NCBI GenBank assembly: GCA_963854565.1
Contig: CAWKZT010000048.1
Span: 1-13,066, forward strand
Source of the DNA: CAWKZT01 sp963854565
Lineage (GTDB): Bacteria; Actinomycetota; Acidimicrobiia; Acidimicrobiales; JAHEJN01
Length of the DNA stretch: 13,066 nucleotides
Reading direction: 5' to 3'
Positions 1 to 6,630 of the stretch are shown piece after piece. The stretch's first letter is position 1; each line of letters opens with the position of its first letter. The notes under the pieces are model-generated. The model did no database searches, was not told the origin of the DNA, and worked only from the letters and a program-made list of their open reading frames with translations. The position numbers and the translations under genes are program-made.

Positions 1-261
1 ACCATTTTGGACAATGTCGTCCTCATGTAAGCGGGCACTGACAATATCAATCATGAGATCGTCGGGTACCAGTTCGCCGGCATCCATTATTGCTTCGGCT
101 TGTTCGCCAACGTCGGTGCCAGCTTTGACCGCGGTTCGTAACATGTCCCCGGTAGAGACATGTACAACACCGAAGTGATCAACCAAGCGCGCGCTCTGAG
201 TACCTTTGCCGGAGCCTTGGCGGCCAACAATGATTAAGCGCATCACTTGACCGTCGGTCAT
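1..261 (-). CDS. adk: Adenylate kinase, N-terminal part (gene runs off the window)
   Basis: Adenylate kinase interconverts ATP + AMP and 2 ADP in the cytoplasm. The first 87 codons are present; the 3' end lies beyond base 1. From the Met at 243 the protein reads MRLIIVGRQGSGKGTQ, the P-loop nucleotide-binding segment, followed by STGDMLR (AMP-binding region, about residues 30-36 counted from that Met) and GELVPDDL. The usual family P-loop is GxPGxGKGT; here the proline is glutamine (GRQGSGKGT). Two starts are possible. The ATG at 259-261 overlaps the secY stop as TAATG, has GAAGG upstream, and adds MTDGQV. The ATG at 241-243 gives the classical length but has no clear ribosome binding site. 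I prefer 261 because the TAATG overlap recurs through this operon. Its place directly after secY is the standard one. The identity is near certain; the start is not. Confidence 0.93.
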   Translation of the reverse strand, partial: MTDGQVMRLIIVGRQGSGKGTQSARLVDHFGVVHVSTGDMLRTAVKAGTDVGEQAEAIMDAGELVPDDLMIDIVSARLHEDDIVQNG

Positions 262-1628
262 TACTTCAGGAAACCTTCGTAGTTACGCATCATGAGCTGG
301 CTGTCGATCTGTTTCAGCGTTTCAAGCGAAACACCAGCAGCAATGAGAATCGAGACACCTGAGAAGGCAAAGACACCCGAACCTACGTTGGCACCCAACA
401 TGCGGGCCAAAATGTAGGCGGGAAGCAAGGCAACAAACGCAATAAACAGTGCTCCGGGCAAGGTAATCCGGTTAAGGATTCGGCCGAGATACTTCTCGGT
501 CTGCACACCCGGCCGGATACCCGGAATGAAGCCACCCTGCTTACGAATCTGATCGGCCTGCTTGACCGGGTCAAACGTAATTGCGGTATAGAAATAGGCG
601 AAGCCAACAATCATGAGGCCGAACACAATTAGGTAAATGGGTGAGTCAGGCTGAGCCAGATGATTATCCACGAAACGCTGAACGCTTTCGCCCCAAGTGA
701 AGTTGTCGGGGTCCGAATCGGAAGGCAAGACCACCGAACCAAGCTGAGGCAAGTAAAGAACCGAGCTAGCGAAGATGATCGGAATAACACCCGACTGATT
801 GACTTTGAGCGGGATGTATGTACTGGAGCCGCCATACATTCGACGGCCAACTTGTCGCTTGGCGAATTGGACAGGAATACGTCGCTGACCGTTCTCGACA
901 AACACAATGAGGAAGGTAAGCGCTATGTACAACAAGACAATGCCGAGTGCAGCGTCGAGGCCTTCGTTTTGCTTGACCAACGAAAGTTGGTTAGGCAGAC
1001 CCGACAGCACCGAAGCAAAGATCAGCAACGACATGCCGTTACCAATGCCGTGCTGACTGATGAGCTCACCCATCCACATCAGCAGTGCGGTACCAGCGGT
1101 AAGGGTTAGAACAACTAGGCCGACACGTGGTGCGGTGAAGTTGGGTAAGAAGTCGAGCGAATTCTGCGATGAGCCCTGTCCGCCGGAGCCGAAGCCACCA
1201 CCACCATTGTGGAACAAGAAGGCAAAGCCGGTGCTCTGCACAATGGCAATTGCGATAGTGAGGTAGCGGGTCCACTGCGTGATCTTGCGTTGCCCGACGG
1301 CACCTTGTTGCTGCCACTGTTCAACACGAGGCACCACGATGCCAAGCACCTGCATGATGATCGATGCGGTGATGTAAGGGATAATACCCAGCGAGAACAC
1401 CGCAAACTGAGTAAGTGCCCCTCCCGAGAACAACGACAGGAACGACAAGAAGCCGCCCTCTTGCTCGGCTCGCTCTCGCAGTAACTGTGCGGCATCCAAG
1501 TCGATACCCGGCGCGGGTACGAATGCACCAAGTCGGTAGATCACGAGCATTGCGAACGTGAAGAACAACTTGTTCCGCAGATCTGGGATCCGCATTACAT
1601 TAGAGATATTGCGAAGAGCTCCGAACAC
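261..1628 (-). CDS. secY: Preprotein translocase subunit SecY
   Basis: This is the channel-forming subunit of the SecYEG translocon in the cytoplasmic membrane, which exports and inserts proteins with SecA or the ribosome. The 455-residue product is slightly longer than many SecY proteins (about 430-440). The N-terminus (IPDLRNKLFFTFAMLVIYRLG) leads into TM1, then the plug region, then a series of hydrophobic segments consistent with ten TM helices. The conserved stretch GIGNGMSLLIFASV and the cytoplasmic loop FDPVKQADQIRKQGGFIPGIRPG match the family. Residues 141-158 form a glycine/serine-rich external loop that looks like an insertion. The start codon is GTG at 1626-1628, preceded by a strong AGGAGG at 1633-1638, four bases away. 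It follows rplO after a 39-base gap, the longest inside the ribosomal block, and its stop overlaps the likely adk start. Confidence 0.98.
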   Translation of the reverse strand: MFGALRNISNVMRIPDLRNKLFFTFAMLVIYRLGAFVPAPGIDLDAAQLLRERAEQEGGFLSFLSLFSGGALTQFAVFSLGIIPYITASIIMQVLGIVVPRVEQWQQQGAVGQRKITQWTRYLTIAIAIVQSTGFAFLFHNGGGGFGSGGQGSSQNSLDFLPNFTAPRVGLVVLTLTAGTALLMWMGELISQHGIGNGMSLLIFASVLSGLPNQLSLVKQNEGLDAALGIVLLYIALTFLIVFVENGQRRIPVQFAKRQVGRRMYGGSSTYIPLKVNQSGVIPIIFASSVLYLPQLGSVVLPSDSDPDNFTWGESVQRFVDNHLAQPDSPIYLIVFGLMIVGFAYFYTAITFDPVKQADQIRKQGGFIPGIRPGVQTEKYLGRILNRITLPGALFIAFVALLPAYILARMLGANVGSGVFAFSGVSILIAAGVSLETLKQIDSQLMMRNYEGFLK

Positions 1629-1647
1629 CGATCCTCCTGGGATGGTT

Positions 1648-1661
1648 GACCCCGAAGGGTC
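1648..1661 (-). promoter_or_regulatory. UUCG tetraloop hairpin in the rplO-secY gap
   Basis: On the minus strand the gap contains GACCC-TTCG-GGGTC, a perfect 5-bp stem closed by C(UUCG)G, one of the most stable RNA tetraloops. It sits about ten bases upstream of the secY ribosome binding site. No run of T follows, so it does not look like a standard intrinsic terminator. It may act in mRNA stability, processing, or partial attenuation between ribosomal genes and secY. The structure is read directly; the role is inference. Confidence 0.5.
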
Positions 1662-1667
1662 GAGTCG

Positions 1668-2156
1668 TTAGCGGTTGGTAAGTGCGTTGCCTTGGGCTGG
1701 TGGACGGCCGCCCTTGAAGGGAAGTGGCAACTTCGTGACAGTACCGCCCGCGGCGGTGATAGCGGCCTCGGCCGAAACCGAGAAGGCCTCAACCGAAACA
1801 TCAAGCTTGCGGGTGAGTTCGCCACGACCAAGAATCTTTACGAAGGCGCCCTTCGATACCAAGCCGATTTCGCGAAGTGTCTCTGGGGTCACAACGTCAA
1901 GACCGCACTCTTCGAGTGTGTCAAGGTTGATGGCCTGGTAATCGACGCGGAACGGGTTATTGAAACCGCGCAACTTCGGCAAACGAATGTGCAACGGAAT
2001 ACCGCCACCTTCGAAGCCAACACGTACCTTGCTGCGGGCGCGCTGACCCTTGGAACCACGGCCTGCGGTCTTACCGCCATGGCCACCGATACCGCGAGCA
2101 AGACGCTTGGACTTGCGATTCGAACCCTCTGGGGGCTTGAGATCATGAATCTTCAT
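1668..2156 (-). CDS. rplO: 50S ribosomal protein L15 (uL15)
   Basis: L15 is a late-assembly large-subunit protein that threads an extended N-terminal arm into 23S rRNA. The product has 162 residues, a little longer than the common 145-150. The N-terminus MKIHDLKPPEGSNRKSKRLA and the following glycine/arginine-rich arm (GIGGHGGKTAGRGSKGQRAR, about residues 22-41) are diagnostic. The globular C-terminal half contains LPKLRGF and the final VTKLPLPFKGGRPPAQ. The ATG at 2156 is preceded by GGAG that overlaps the last codons of rpmD, seven bases away. It lies two bases after rpmD and 39 bases before secY, the canonical spc order. Confidence 0.98.
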   Translation of the reverse strand: MKIHDLKPPEGSNRKSKRLARGIGGHGGKTAGRGSKGQRARSKVRVGFEGGGIPLHIRLPKLRGFNNPFRVDYQAINLDTLEECGLDVVTPETLREIGLVSKGAFVKILGRGELTRKLDVSVEAFSVSAEAAITAAGGTVTKLPLPFKGGRPPAQGNALTNR

Positions 2157-2158
2157 AA

Positions 2159-2344
2159 TTATTCTCCGTCGACTTCCGTGACCTCAACGAGGTGGGGAAC
2201 ACGAGCGATCATGCCACGGATTTCCGGGCGATCGGGAAGGATGTTGGATTTGCCAATACGGCCAAGACCAAGGGCACGAAGATTGCCGCGCTGCTTGGGC
2301 TTGGTTCCAATGCTGGAACCAGTTTGGGTGACTTTAAGAGCCAT
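2159..2344 (-). CDS. rpmD: 50S ribosomal protein L30 (uL30)
   Basis: L30 is a small protein on the surface of the large subunit; it is absent from some bacterial lineages but present here. The 61-residue product begins MALKVTQTGSSIGTKPKQR and continues with the family core LRALGLGRIGKSNILPDRPEIRG (split here as LRALGLGRIG and DRPEIRGMI), ending in a V-H-L-V-E-V strand. Its ATG shares one base with the rpsE stop (TAATG at 2342-2346 region), and the two glutamate codons GAGGAG near the end of rpsE form its ribosome binding site. Translation is thus probably coupled to rpsE. Confidence 0.97.
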   Translation of the reverse strand: MALKVTQTGSSIGTKPKQRGNLRALGLGRIGKSNILPDRPEIRGMIARVPHLVEVTEVDGE

Positions 2345-2907
2345 TAGTTCTCCTCAGACGAGTCGTCGTTGGAGCCGACGCCCTCGGCGGTGCGGTAGGA
2401 CTGCAGAAGGCCGACTGGAACGAATTCTTCGGGAGAAAGGCCCCGGAGAGCGGCGATGTGATCGGGGCGACGCAGTGAGCGAAGTCCATCAATAGTGGCA
2501 CGAGCGACGTTGATGTGGTTGGGCGAACCCAACGACTTGCAAAGAACATCGTGGATACCAGCTTCTTCAAGAATGGCACGAGCGGCGCCGCCAGCAATAA
2601 CACCAGTACCTGGTGCAGCGGGCTTCATGAAGACCTTGCCAGCGCCATTGACTCCGGTTACCGGATGGATGATCGTACGATCAGCCAAGGGAACAGAGAA
2701 CAAGTTACGGCGTGCCTCTTCGGTGCCCTTCTGGATAGCCAGAGGCACCTCTTTAGCCTTGCCGTAGCCAAGCCCAACACGACCGGCGCCGTCGCCAATC
2801 ACAACAAGAGCAGTGAAGGAGAACCGACGACCACCCTTGACGACCTTGGCAACACGGTTGATATGAATGACCTTAGAGTCACGCAGTTCGGGAGCAGATG
2901 TAGCCAT
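2344..2907 (-). CDS. rpsE: 30S ribosomal protein S5 (uS5)
   Basis: S5 contributes to decoding accuracy and to the mRNA entry channel of the small subunit. The product has 187 residues. The N-terminal double-stranded-RNA-binding-like domain covers roughly residues 10-80 (INRVAKVVKGGRRFSFTALV, then DGAGRVGLGYGKAKEVP). The C-terminal domain contains GTGVIAGGAARAILEEAGI and SLGSPNHINVARAT. The last dozen or so residues form an acidic tail (SNDDSSEEN). The ATG at 2907 lies two bases after rplR, with GGAG in the last rplR codons. The acidic tail doubles as the ribosome binding site of rpmD. Identity is secure. Confidence 0.98.
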   Translation of the reverse strand: MATSAPELRDSKVIHINRVAKVVKGGRRFSFTALVVIGDGAGRVGLGYGKAKEVPLAIQKGTEEARRNLFSVPLADRTIIHPVTGVNGAGKVFMKPAAPGTGVIAGGAARAILEEAGIHDVLCKSLGSPNHINVARATIDGLRSLRRPDHIAALRGLSPEEFVPVGLLQSYRTAEGVGSNDDSSEEN

Positions 2908-2909
2908 AA

Positions 2910-3275
2910 TTAGAACTCCAACCCGGCTTCGCGGGCAGCATCAGCAAGGGCCGCAACACGGCCGTGGTAACGATGGCCACCGCGGTCGAATACGACCTTG
3001 GTGATACCAGCTTCTTTGGCTCGTTCGCCAACAAGTGTGCCGACCTTGGTGGCCGCATCAACGTTGCTGGTAGCACCGCCGCGGAGATCGGTTTCGAGGG
3101 TCGAGGCGGAAGCAAGAGTGCGTCCAGCAAGATCGTCGATGACCTGAGCCACGATGTGCTTGTTTGAGCGGAATACGGCAAGACGGGGGCGGGCTGGAGT
3201 GCCCTCAACTGTCTTGCGGACTGTGAAATGGCGACGAAGGCGTGCTTCGCGGCGCTTGTTTGAATTATTCGCCAT
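2910..3275 (-). CDS. rplR: 50S ribosomal protein L18 (uL18)
   Basis: L18 binds 5S rRNA together with L5 and mediates its attachment to 23S rRNA. The product is 121 residues, the normal length. It begins with a basic stretch (NNSNKRREARLRRH), then FTVRKTVEGTPARPRLAVFR and SNKHIVAQVIDD. The C-terminal GITKVVFDRGGHRYHGRVAA and ADAAREAGLEF are the standard ending. The ATG at 3275 follows the rplF stop by six bases. Confidence 0.98.
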   Translation of the reverse strand: MANNSNKRREARLRRHFTVRKTVEGTPARPRLAVFRSNKHIVAQVIDDLAGRTLASASTLETDLRGGATSNVDAATKVGTLVGERAKEAGITKVVFDRGGHRYHGRVAALADAAREAGLEF

Positions 3276-3281
3276 GGGAAC

Positions 3282-3821
3282 CTACTTCGCAGCCTTGCCG
3301 GCTTTGCGGCGTACGTGTTCACCGACGTACCGAATGCCCTTGCCCTTGTAGGGCTCTGGCTTGCGGTACGAACGGATCTCAGCGGCAACCTGGCCGACAA
3401 CTTGCTTATCAATACCAACCACGCCAATTTGGGTGGGCTGGGGTACGTCAAACTCAATGCCGTCGGGGGCCACCACGTTAACCGGGTGACTGTAACCGAG
3501 CTGCATTTCGAGCTTGTTGGTGCCCTTGGCAATCGCACGGTAACCAACGCCGACAATTTCGAGATCCTTGCGGAACCCTTCTGTCACGCCGATGACCATA
3601 TTGTTCACCAAGGAACGAATGAGACCGTGCAGGGCACGAGCCGAGCTTGTTTCGATCGAACGGACCACCGAAATGGTGCCGTCTTCGACCACTACCGAAA
3701 TTGTTTCGGGAAGCTCTTGAGTAAGGGAACCCTTAGGACCCTTTACTGTTACCCCATGGGCGTCGACGGTAACGTCAACACCAGCAGGGATCGCGATAAT
3801 TGCTTGTCCAATACGAGACAT
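3282..3821 (-). CDS. rplF: 50S ribosomal protein L6 (uL6)
   Basis: L6 is located near the factor-binding site of the large subunit and binds the sarcin-ricin region of 23S rRNA. The 179-residue product starts MSRIGQAIIAIPAGVDV and shows the duplicated L6 fold. The C-terminal half carries the signature PEPYKGKGIRYVGEHVRRK followed by AGKAAK. It sits six bases downstream of rpsH and six upstream of rplR. Nothing unusual is visible. Confidence 0.98.
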   Translation of the reverse strand: MSRIGQAIIAIPAGVDVTVDAHGVTVKGPKGSLTQELPETISVVVEDGTISVVRSIETSSARALHGLIRSLVNNMVIGVTEGFRKDLEIVGVGYRAIAKGTNKLEMQLGYSHPVNVVAPDGIEFDVPQPTQIGVVGIDKQVVGQVAAEIRSYRKPEPYKGKGIRYVGEHVRRKAGKAAK

Positions 3822-3827
3822 AGTGAC

Positions 3828-4232
3828 CTACCAGACGTAGCAGAGGATCTCGCCGCCCATGTGGCGCTTGCGTGCCTCACGGTCGGTCATAAGACCTTTG
3901 CTGGTTGAAAGGACGGCTACGCCGAGGCCGCCAAGGACACGAGGGACCTTGTCGAACTGGGTGTAGACCCGGAGACCGGGCTTTGAGACTCGCTTGAGGC
4001 CCGAAATGACGCGCTCGCGGCTAGGCGAGTACTTCATGTCGATGTTCAAGACTTTGCCAGGACGATCGTCAACTACAACCACCTCGAAGGAGTTGATGTA
4101 CCCCTCCTTGAGCAGCACGGCTGCGAGGGATTCTTTTGCCTTCGATGAGGGCATAGCGACGTCGTCAAGCATGGCCGTGTTCGCGTTGCGAATACGGGTA
4201 AGCATGTCGGCGATGGGATCTGTCATTGTCAT
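3828..4232 (-). CDS. rpsH: 30S ribosomal protein S8 (uS8)
   Basis: S8 is a primary 16S rRNA-binding protein of the central domain, and in E. coli it is the translational repressor of the spc operon. The product has 134 residues and begins MTMTDPIADMLTRIRNAN, a start style familiar in actinobacteria. It ends with KGLMTDREARKRHMGGEIL and CYVW, the classic C-terminus. A strong purine-rich site (GGAAGGA) precedes the ATG at 4232, in the 15-base gap after rpsZ. If S8 autoregulation exists here, its target would be upstream, near rplX-rplE; I see no convincing S8-like mRNA mimic by eye. Confidence 0.98.
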   Translation of the reverse strand: MTMTDPIADMLTRIRNANTAMLDDVAMPSSKAKESLAAVLLKEGYINSFEVVVVDDRPGKVLNIDMKYSPSRERVISGLKRVSKPGLRVYTQFDKVPRVLGGLGVAVLSTSKGLMTDREARKRHMGGEILCYVW

Positions 4233-4247
4233 GGTTAAATTCCTTCC

Positions 4248-4433
4248 CTACCAGCTGGCCTTGGTCACGCCAGGAAGCTCGCCACGGTGGGCAAGTTGGC
4301 GTAAACAAATGCGGCAGAGTCCAAATTTGCGGTAGACCGAATGTGGTCGTCCGCACTTACGGCAACGGGTGTACGCACGAACTTTGAACTTCGGCGTCTT
4401 TTGCTGCTTATTGATTAGCGCTTTCTTTGCCAT
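4248..4433 (-). CDS. rpsZ: 30S ribosomal protein S14, zinc-ribbon type (uS14)
   Basis: S14 is a late-assembling protein of the small-subunit head. This is the short, zinc-binding form of 61 residues: cysteines 24 and 27 (CRKC) and 40 and 43 (CRIC) form the ribbon. It starts MAKKALINKQQKTPKFKVRA and ends GELPGVTKASW, both typical. Many actinobacteria carry, in addition to this type, a zinc-independent longer S14 elsewhere in the genome for zinc starvation; that cannot be judged from this window. The ATG is five bases downstream of rplE. Sometimes named rpsN1. Confidence 0.97.
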   Translation of the reverse strand: MAKKALINKQQKTPKFKVRAYTRCRKCGRPHSVYRKFGLCRICLRQLAHRGELPGVTKASW

Positions 4434-4438
4434 GGTAT

Positions 4439-4999
4439 TTAGCCCTCGGTCCGGAACGGGAAGCTGAAGGCGCTAAGCAATGCTCGGCCCTGCTCGTTCG
4501 TAGTGGCGGATGTAACGATGGTGATGTCCATGCCTCGGGCGACGTCGACATCGTCGTAGTTGATCTCCGGGAAGATCAACTGTTCGGTAACACCAAAGGT
4601 GTAATTGCCGTTGCCGTCGAACGAACGTGGGTTAAGACCACGGAAGTCACGTACACGGGGAATGGCAAGATTGATCAGGCGATCGAAGAATTCCCACATG
4701 CGAGGACCACGAAGTGTGACCTTGCAACCAATGGGGTTGCCTTCGCGCAACTTGAAGTTGGCGATGGACTTCTTGGCCCGAGTCGTCATGGGCTTTTGGC
4801 CCGAGATGATAGTGAGGTCCTTGATGGCGCCTTCAAGCAAGCGGGCCTGAGACACTGCGTCTCCGACACCCATGTTGATGACGATCTTTTCGAGCCTCGG
4901 GGTTTGCATGACGTTGCTAAGGCCGAGTTCGGTCTGCAACGCCAGGCGGATTTCTTCGTTGTACTTAACCTTGAGACGAGGTGCCGTAGTGGTGCTCAT
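4439..4999 (-). CDS. rplE: 50S ribosomal protein L5 (uL5)
   Basis: L5 binds 5S rRNA with L18 and forms part of the central protuberance and the B1b bridge. I place the start at the ATG 4997-4999, giving 186 residues, the normal size. This start overlaps the rplX stop as ATGA and has AGGAG about ten bases upstream. A longer reading from a TTG at 5026 would extend into rplX and is less likely. Family features include TPRLEKIVINMGVGDA (about residues 33-48), GQKPMTTRAKKSIANFKLR, and the C-terminal GITEQL-like segment FGVTEQLIFPEINYDDVD. It ends SFPFRTEG. Confidence 0.97.
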   Translation of the reverse strand: MSTTTAPRLKVKYNEEIRLALQTELGLSNVMQTPRLEKIVINMGVGDAVSQARLLEGAIKDLTIISGQKPMTTRAKKSIANFKLREGNPIGCKVTLRGPRMWEFFDRLINLAIPRVRDFRGLNPRSFDGNGNYTFGVTEQLIFPEINYDDVDVARGMDITIVTSATTNEQGRALLSAFSFPFRTEG

Positions 5000-5316
5000 T
5001 TGAGGTCGGCTCCTGTTCGCTTGCAAATACGGATCTTGGTGCCATCTGCCTCGAAGCGGTAGCCAACACGAGTTGCCTTGCCATCTTTGGGGCTCAGGAT
5101 TGCGACGTTAGAGACAGCGATGGGCATATCGCGGTCGATAATGCCTCCCTGCATGGTCGTCTGGGTGGGCTTCTGGTGCTTCTTGACGACGTTTATGCCG
5201 TCAACAATGACCTTGCCTTTGTCGGGCATGACACGGCTAACAGTGCCTTCTTTGCCTTTGTCTTTACCGGCAAGCACGACAACGCGGTCGCCCTTGCGGA
5301 TCTTCAAACCTGCCAT
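4996..5316 (-). CDS. rplX: 50S ribosomal protein L24 (uL24)
   Basis: L24 is an assembly initiator of the large subunit and sits near the peptide exit tunnel. The product has 106 residues from the ATG at 5316. The KOW motif lies at the N-terminus (KIRKGDRVVVLAGKDKGKEG), followed by GKVIVDGINVVKKHQKP. The ATG overlaps the rplN stop by one base (TGATG), and GGAGG stands seven bases upstream. A GTG one codon earlier (5319) would instead give a GTGA overlap; the ATG fits the spacing better. The stop overlaps the rplE start as ATGA. Confidence 0.97.
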   Translation of the reverse strand: MAGLKIRKGDRVVVLAGKDKGKEGTVSRVMPDKGKVIVDGINVVKKHQKPTQTTMQGGIIDRDMPIAVSNVAILSPKDGKATRVGYRFEADGTKIRICKRTGADLK

Positions 5317-5684
5317 CACAACACCTCCGGTGCGAGTGAGACAATACGCATGAAGTTCTTGTCGCGAAGTTCACGGCCAACTGGTCCGAAGATACGAGTA
5401 CCTCGGGGTTGGTCGTTGTCGTTCAACAACACAGCGGCGTTCTCATCGAACGAAATGTAGGAACCGTCAGCGCGACGGATCTGCTTCTTGGTACGGACGA
5501 CGACGCACTTGACGACCTCGCCCTTTTTCACGGCGGCGCCAGGAATGGCAACCTTAACCGTGGCTTTGAATACATCGCCAATAGAGGCGTAACGGCGTTT
5601 CGAGCCGCCGAGTACTCGGATGCAAAGAACTTCCTTGGCCCCGGAGTTGTCGGCTACACGAAGACGTGACTCTTGCTGAATCAT
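5316..5684 (-). CDS. rplN: 50S ribosomal protein L14 (uL14)
   Basis: L14 lies at the subunit interface and contacts 16S rRNA in bridge B8. From the ATG at 5682-5684 the product is 122 residues, exactly the common family length. It starts MIQQESRLRVADNSGAKEVL and contains KGEVVKCVVVRTKKQIRR and FDENAAVLLNDNDQPRGTRI, the L14 signature. It ends VSLAPEVL. The start is four bases after rpsQ; an open frame continues 30 codons further upstream inside rpsQ but has no family similarity. In E. coli rplN is the first spc gene; no promoter-sized gap exists here, so S10 and spc blocks appear joined in one transcript. Confidence 0.98.
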   Translation of the reverse strand: MIQQESRLRVADNSGAKEVLCIRVLGGSKRRYASIGDVFKATVKVAIPGAAVKKGEVVKCVVVRTKKQIRRADGSYISFDENAAVLLNDNDQPRGTRIFGPVGRELRDKNFMRIVSLAPEVL

Positions 5685-5688
5685 AAGA

Positions 5689-5964
5689 TCACTTCGCCGT
5701 TTCGATAACTTCGACGAGACGCCAGCGTTTGGTCTTCGACAGTGGACGAGTCTCCTGGACACGCACCAAGTCACCGACGTTTAGCTCGTTGTTCTCATCA
5801 TGGACATGCAGCTTGGTCGTGCGTTGCACGGTCTTGCTGTAGCGGCGGTGACGAACCCGGTCGACGGACGCAACAACAGCTGTCTTGTCCATCTTGTTGG
5901 AAACAACAAGGCCCTCGCGGACCTTACGTGGGTTCGGCCGTGCTTCGGTCGTTGATTCAGCCAT
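5689..5964 (-). CDS. rpsQ: 30S ribosomal protein S17 (uS17)
   Basis: S17 is a primary 16S rRNA-binding protein with an OB fold. The 91-residue product has a short variable N-terminus (MAESTTEARPNPRKVREG) followed by VVSNKMDKTAVVASVDRVRH, then KLHVHDENNELNVGDLVRV and TRPLSKTKRWRLVEV, all standard. Its ATG shares one base with the rpmC stop in the arrangement TAATG. It is the last gene of the classical S10 operon. Confidence 0.98.
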   Translation of the reverse strand: MAESTTEARPNPRKVREGLVVSNKMDKTAVVASVDRVRHRRYSKTVQRTTKLHVHDENNELNVGDLVRVQETRPLSKTKRWRLVEVIETAK

Positions 5965-6212
5965 TAGGCGTTCTCACTTTCGGCCTTAGCTGCCTGGACC
6001 TGCTGGTCTTCGGCGGCTTCAATTTCGCGCATACGTAGCTCGGTTCGAACTCGCGCTACTTCTTTTTTAACCTGCTTTAAGCGGGCATGATTTTCGAGTT
6101 GTCCGGTTGCCATTTGGAAGCGGAGGTTGAACAACTCTTCTTTGGTCTCGTTGAGACGATCAAGAAGATCGGTGTCACCGAGATCAGTAAGATCTACAAC
6201 GTTACGGGCCAT
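5964..6212 (-). CDS. rpmC: 50S ribosomal protein L29 (uL29)
   Basis: L29 is a small two-helix protein at the tunnel exit, next to L23, where it helps form the docking site for export factors. The 82-residue product contains the family core ETKEELFNLRFQMATGQLEN and RLKQVKKEVARVRTELRMRE. It is longer than the usual 60-70 residues because of an alanine/glutamate-rich tail after about residue 65. The ATG shares one base with the rplP stop (TAATG), and AAGGA within the last rplP codons is the probable ribosome binding site. Confidence 0.96.
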   Translation of the reverse strand: MARNVVDLTDLGDTDLLDRLNETKEELFNLRFQMATGQLENHARLKQVKKEVARVRTELRMREIEAAEDQQVQAAKAESENA

Positions 6213-6628
6213 TAGAAGCCGTCCTTACGTTCGATTACCCGTGCTTTGATGGGTAACTTCTGGATGGCTTTTTCGAGAGCGGCCTTAGCAACGTCACTCT
6301 CGGGGTACGAAAGTTCGAACAACACACGTCCAGGGCGCACAACAGCGACCCAACGTTCCACGTTGCCCTTACCTGAGCCCATGCGGGTTTCGGCTGGCTT
6401 TTCAGTAACGGGCTTGTCAGGAAAGACGTTGATCCAAACCTTGCCGCCACGCTTGATATGACGAGTCATAGCAATACGTGCCGCTTCGATTTGACGGGCA
6501 GTCATCCAACCGGGCTCTAGGGCCTGGATACCGTATTCTCCGAATGCCAACTCGGTGGCACCCTTCGATACGCCTCGCATGCGACCACGATGGTGCTTGC
6601 GATGCTTTACTTTCTTTGGCATCAACAT
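6212..6628 (-). CDS. rplP: 50S ribosomal protein L16 (uL16)
   Basis: L16 organises the A-site tRNA region of the large subunit. The 138-residue product begins MLMPKKVKHRKHHRGRMRG, the normal L16 N-terminus, and carries TRMGSGKGNVERWVAVVRPG at about residues 81-100, the loop pointing to the peptidyl transferase centre. It ends LPIKARVIERKDGF. The ATG at 6628 is two bases after the rpsC stop with GGGGAGG about ten bases upstream; a second in-frame ATG at 6622 is too distant from that site and would lose the typical ML start. Confidence 0.98.
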   Translation of the reverse strand: MLMPKKVKHRKHHRGRMRGVSKGATELAFGEYGIQALEPGWMTARQIEAARIAMTRHIKRGGKVWINVFPDKPVTEKPAETRMGSGKGNVERWVAVVRPGRVLFELSYPESDVAKAALEKAIQKLPIKARVIERKDGF

Positions 6629-6630
6629 AA

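Noticed and set aside
660..1484. Several plus-strand open frames opposite secY
   Set aside because: Antisense shadows of SecY with atypical composition and no family resemblance.
1692..2495. Long open frame on the plus strand opposite rplO, rpmD and rpsE (267 codons)
   Set aside because: It lies fully antisense to three certain ribosomal genes, resembles no family and spans their junctions; a by-product of their codon use.
5000..5026. Upstream TTG start for L5 (nine extra residues)
   Set aside because: TTG start with long overlap into rplX; the ATG at 4999 gives the ATGA overlap, an AGGAG site and the normal L5 length.
5685..5774. Upstream extension of L14 by 30 codons
   Set aside because: Lies inside rpsQ in another frame and would give an L14 far longer than the very constant 122 residues.
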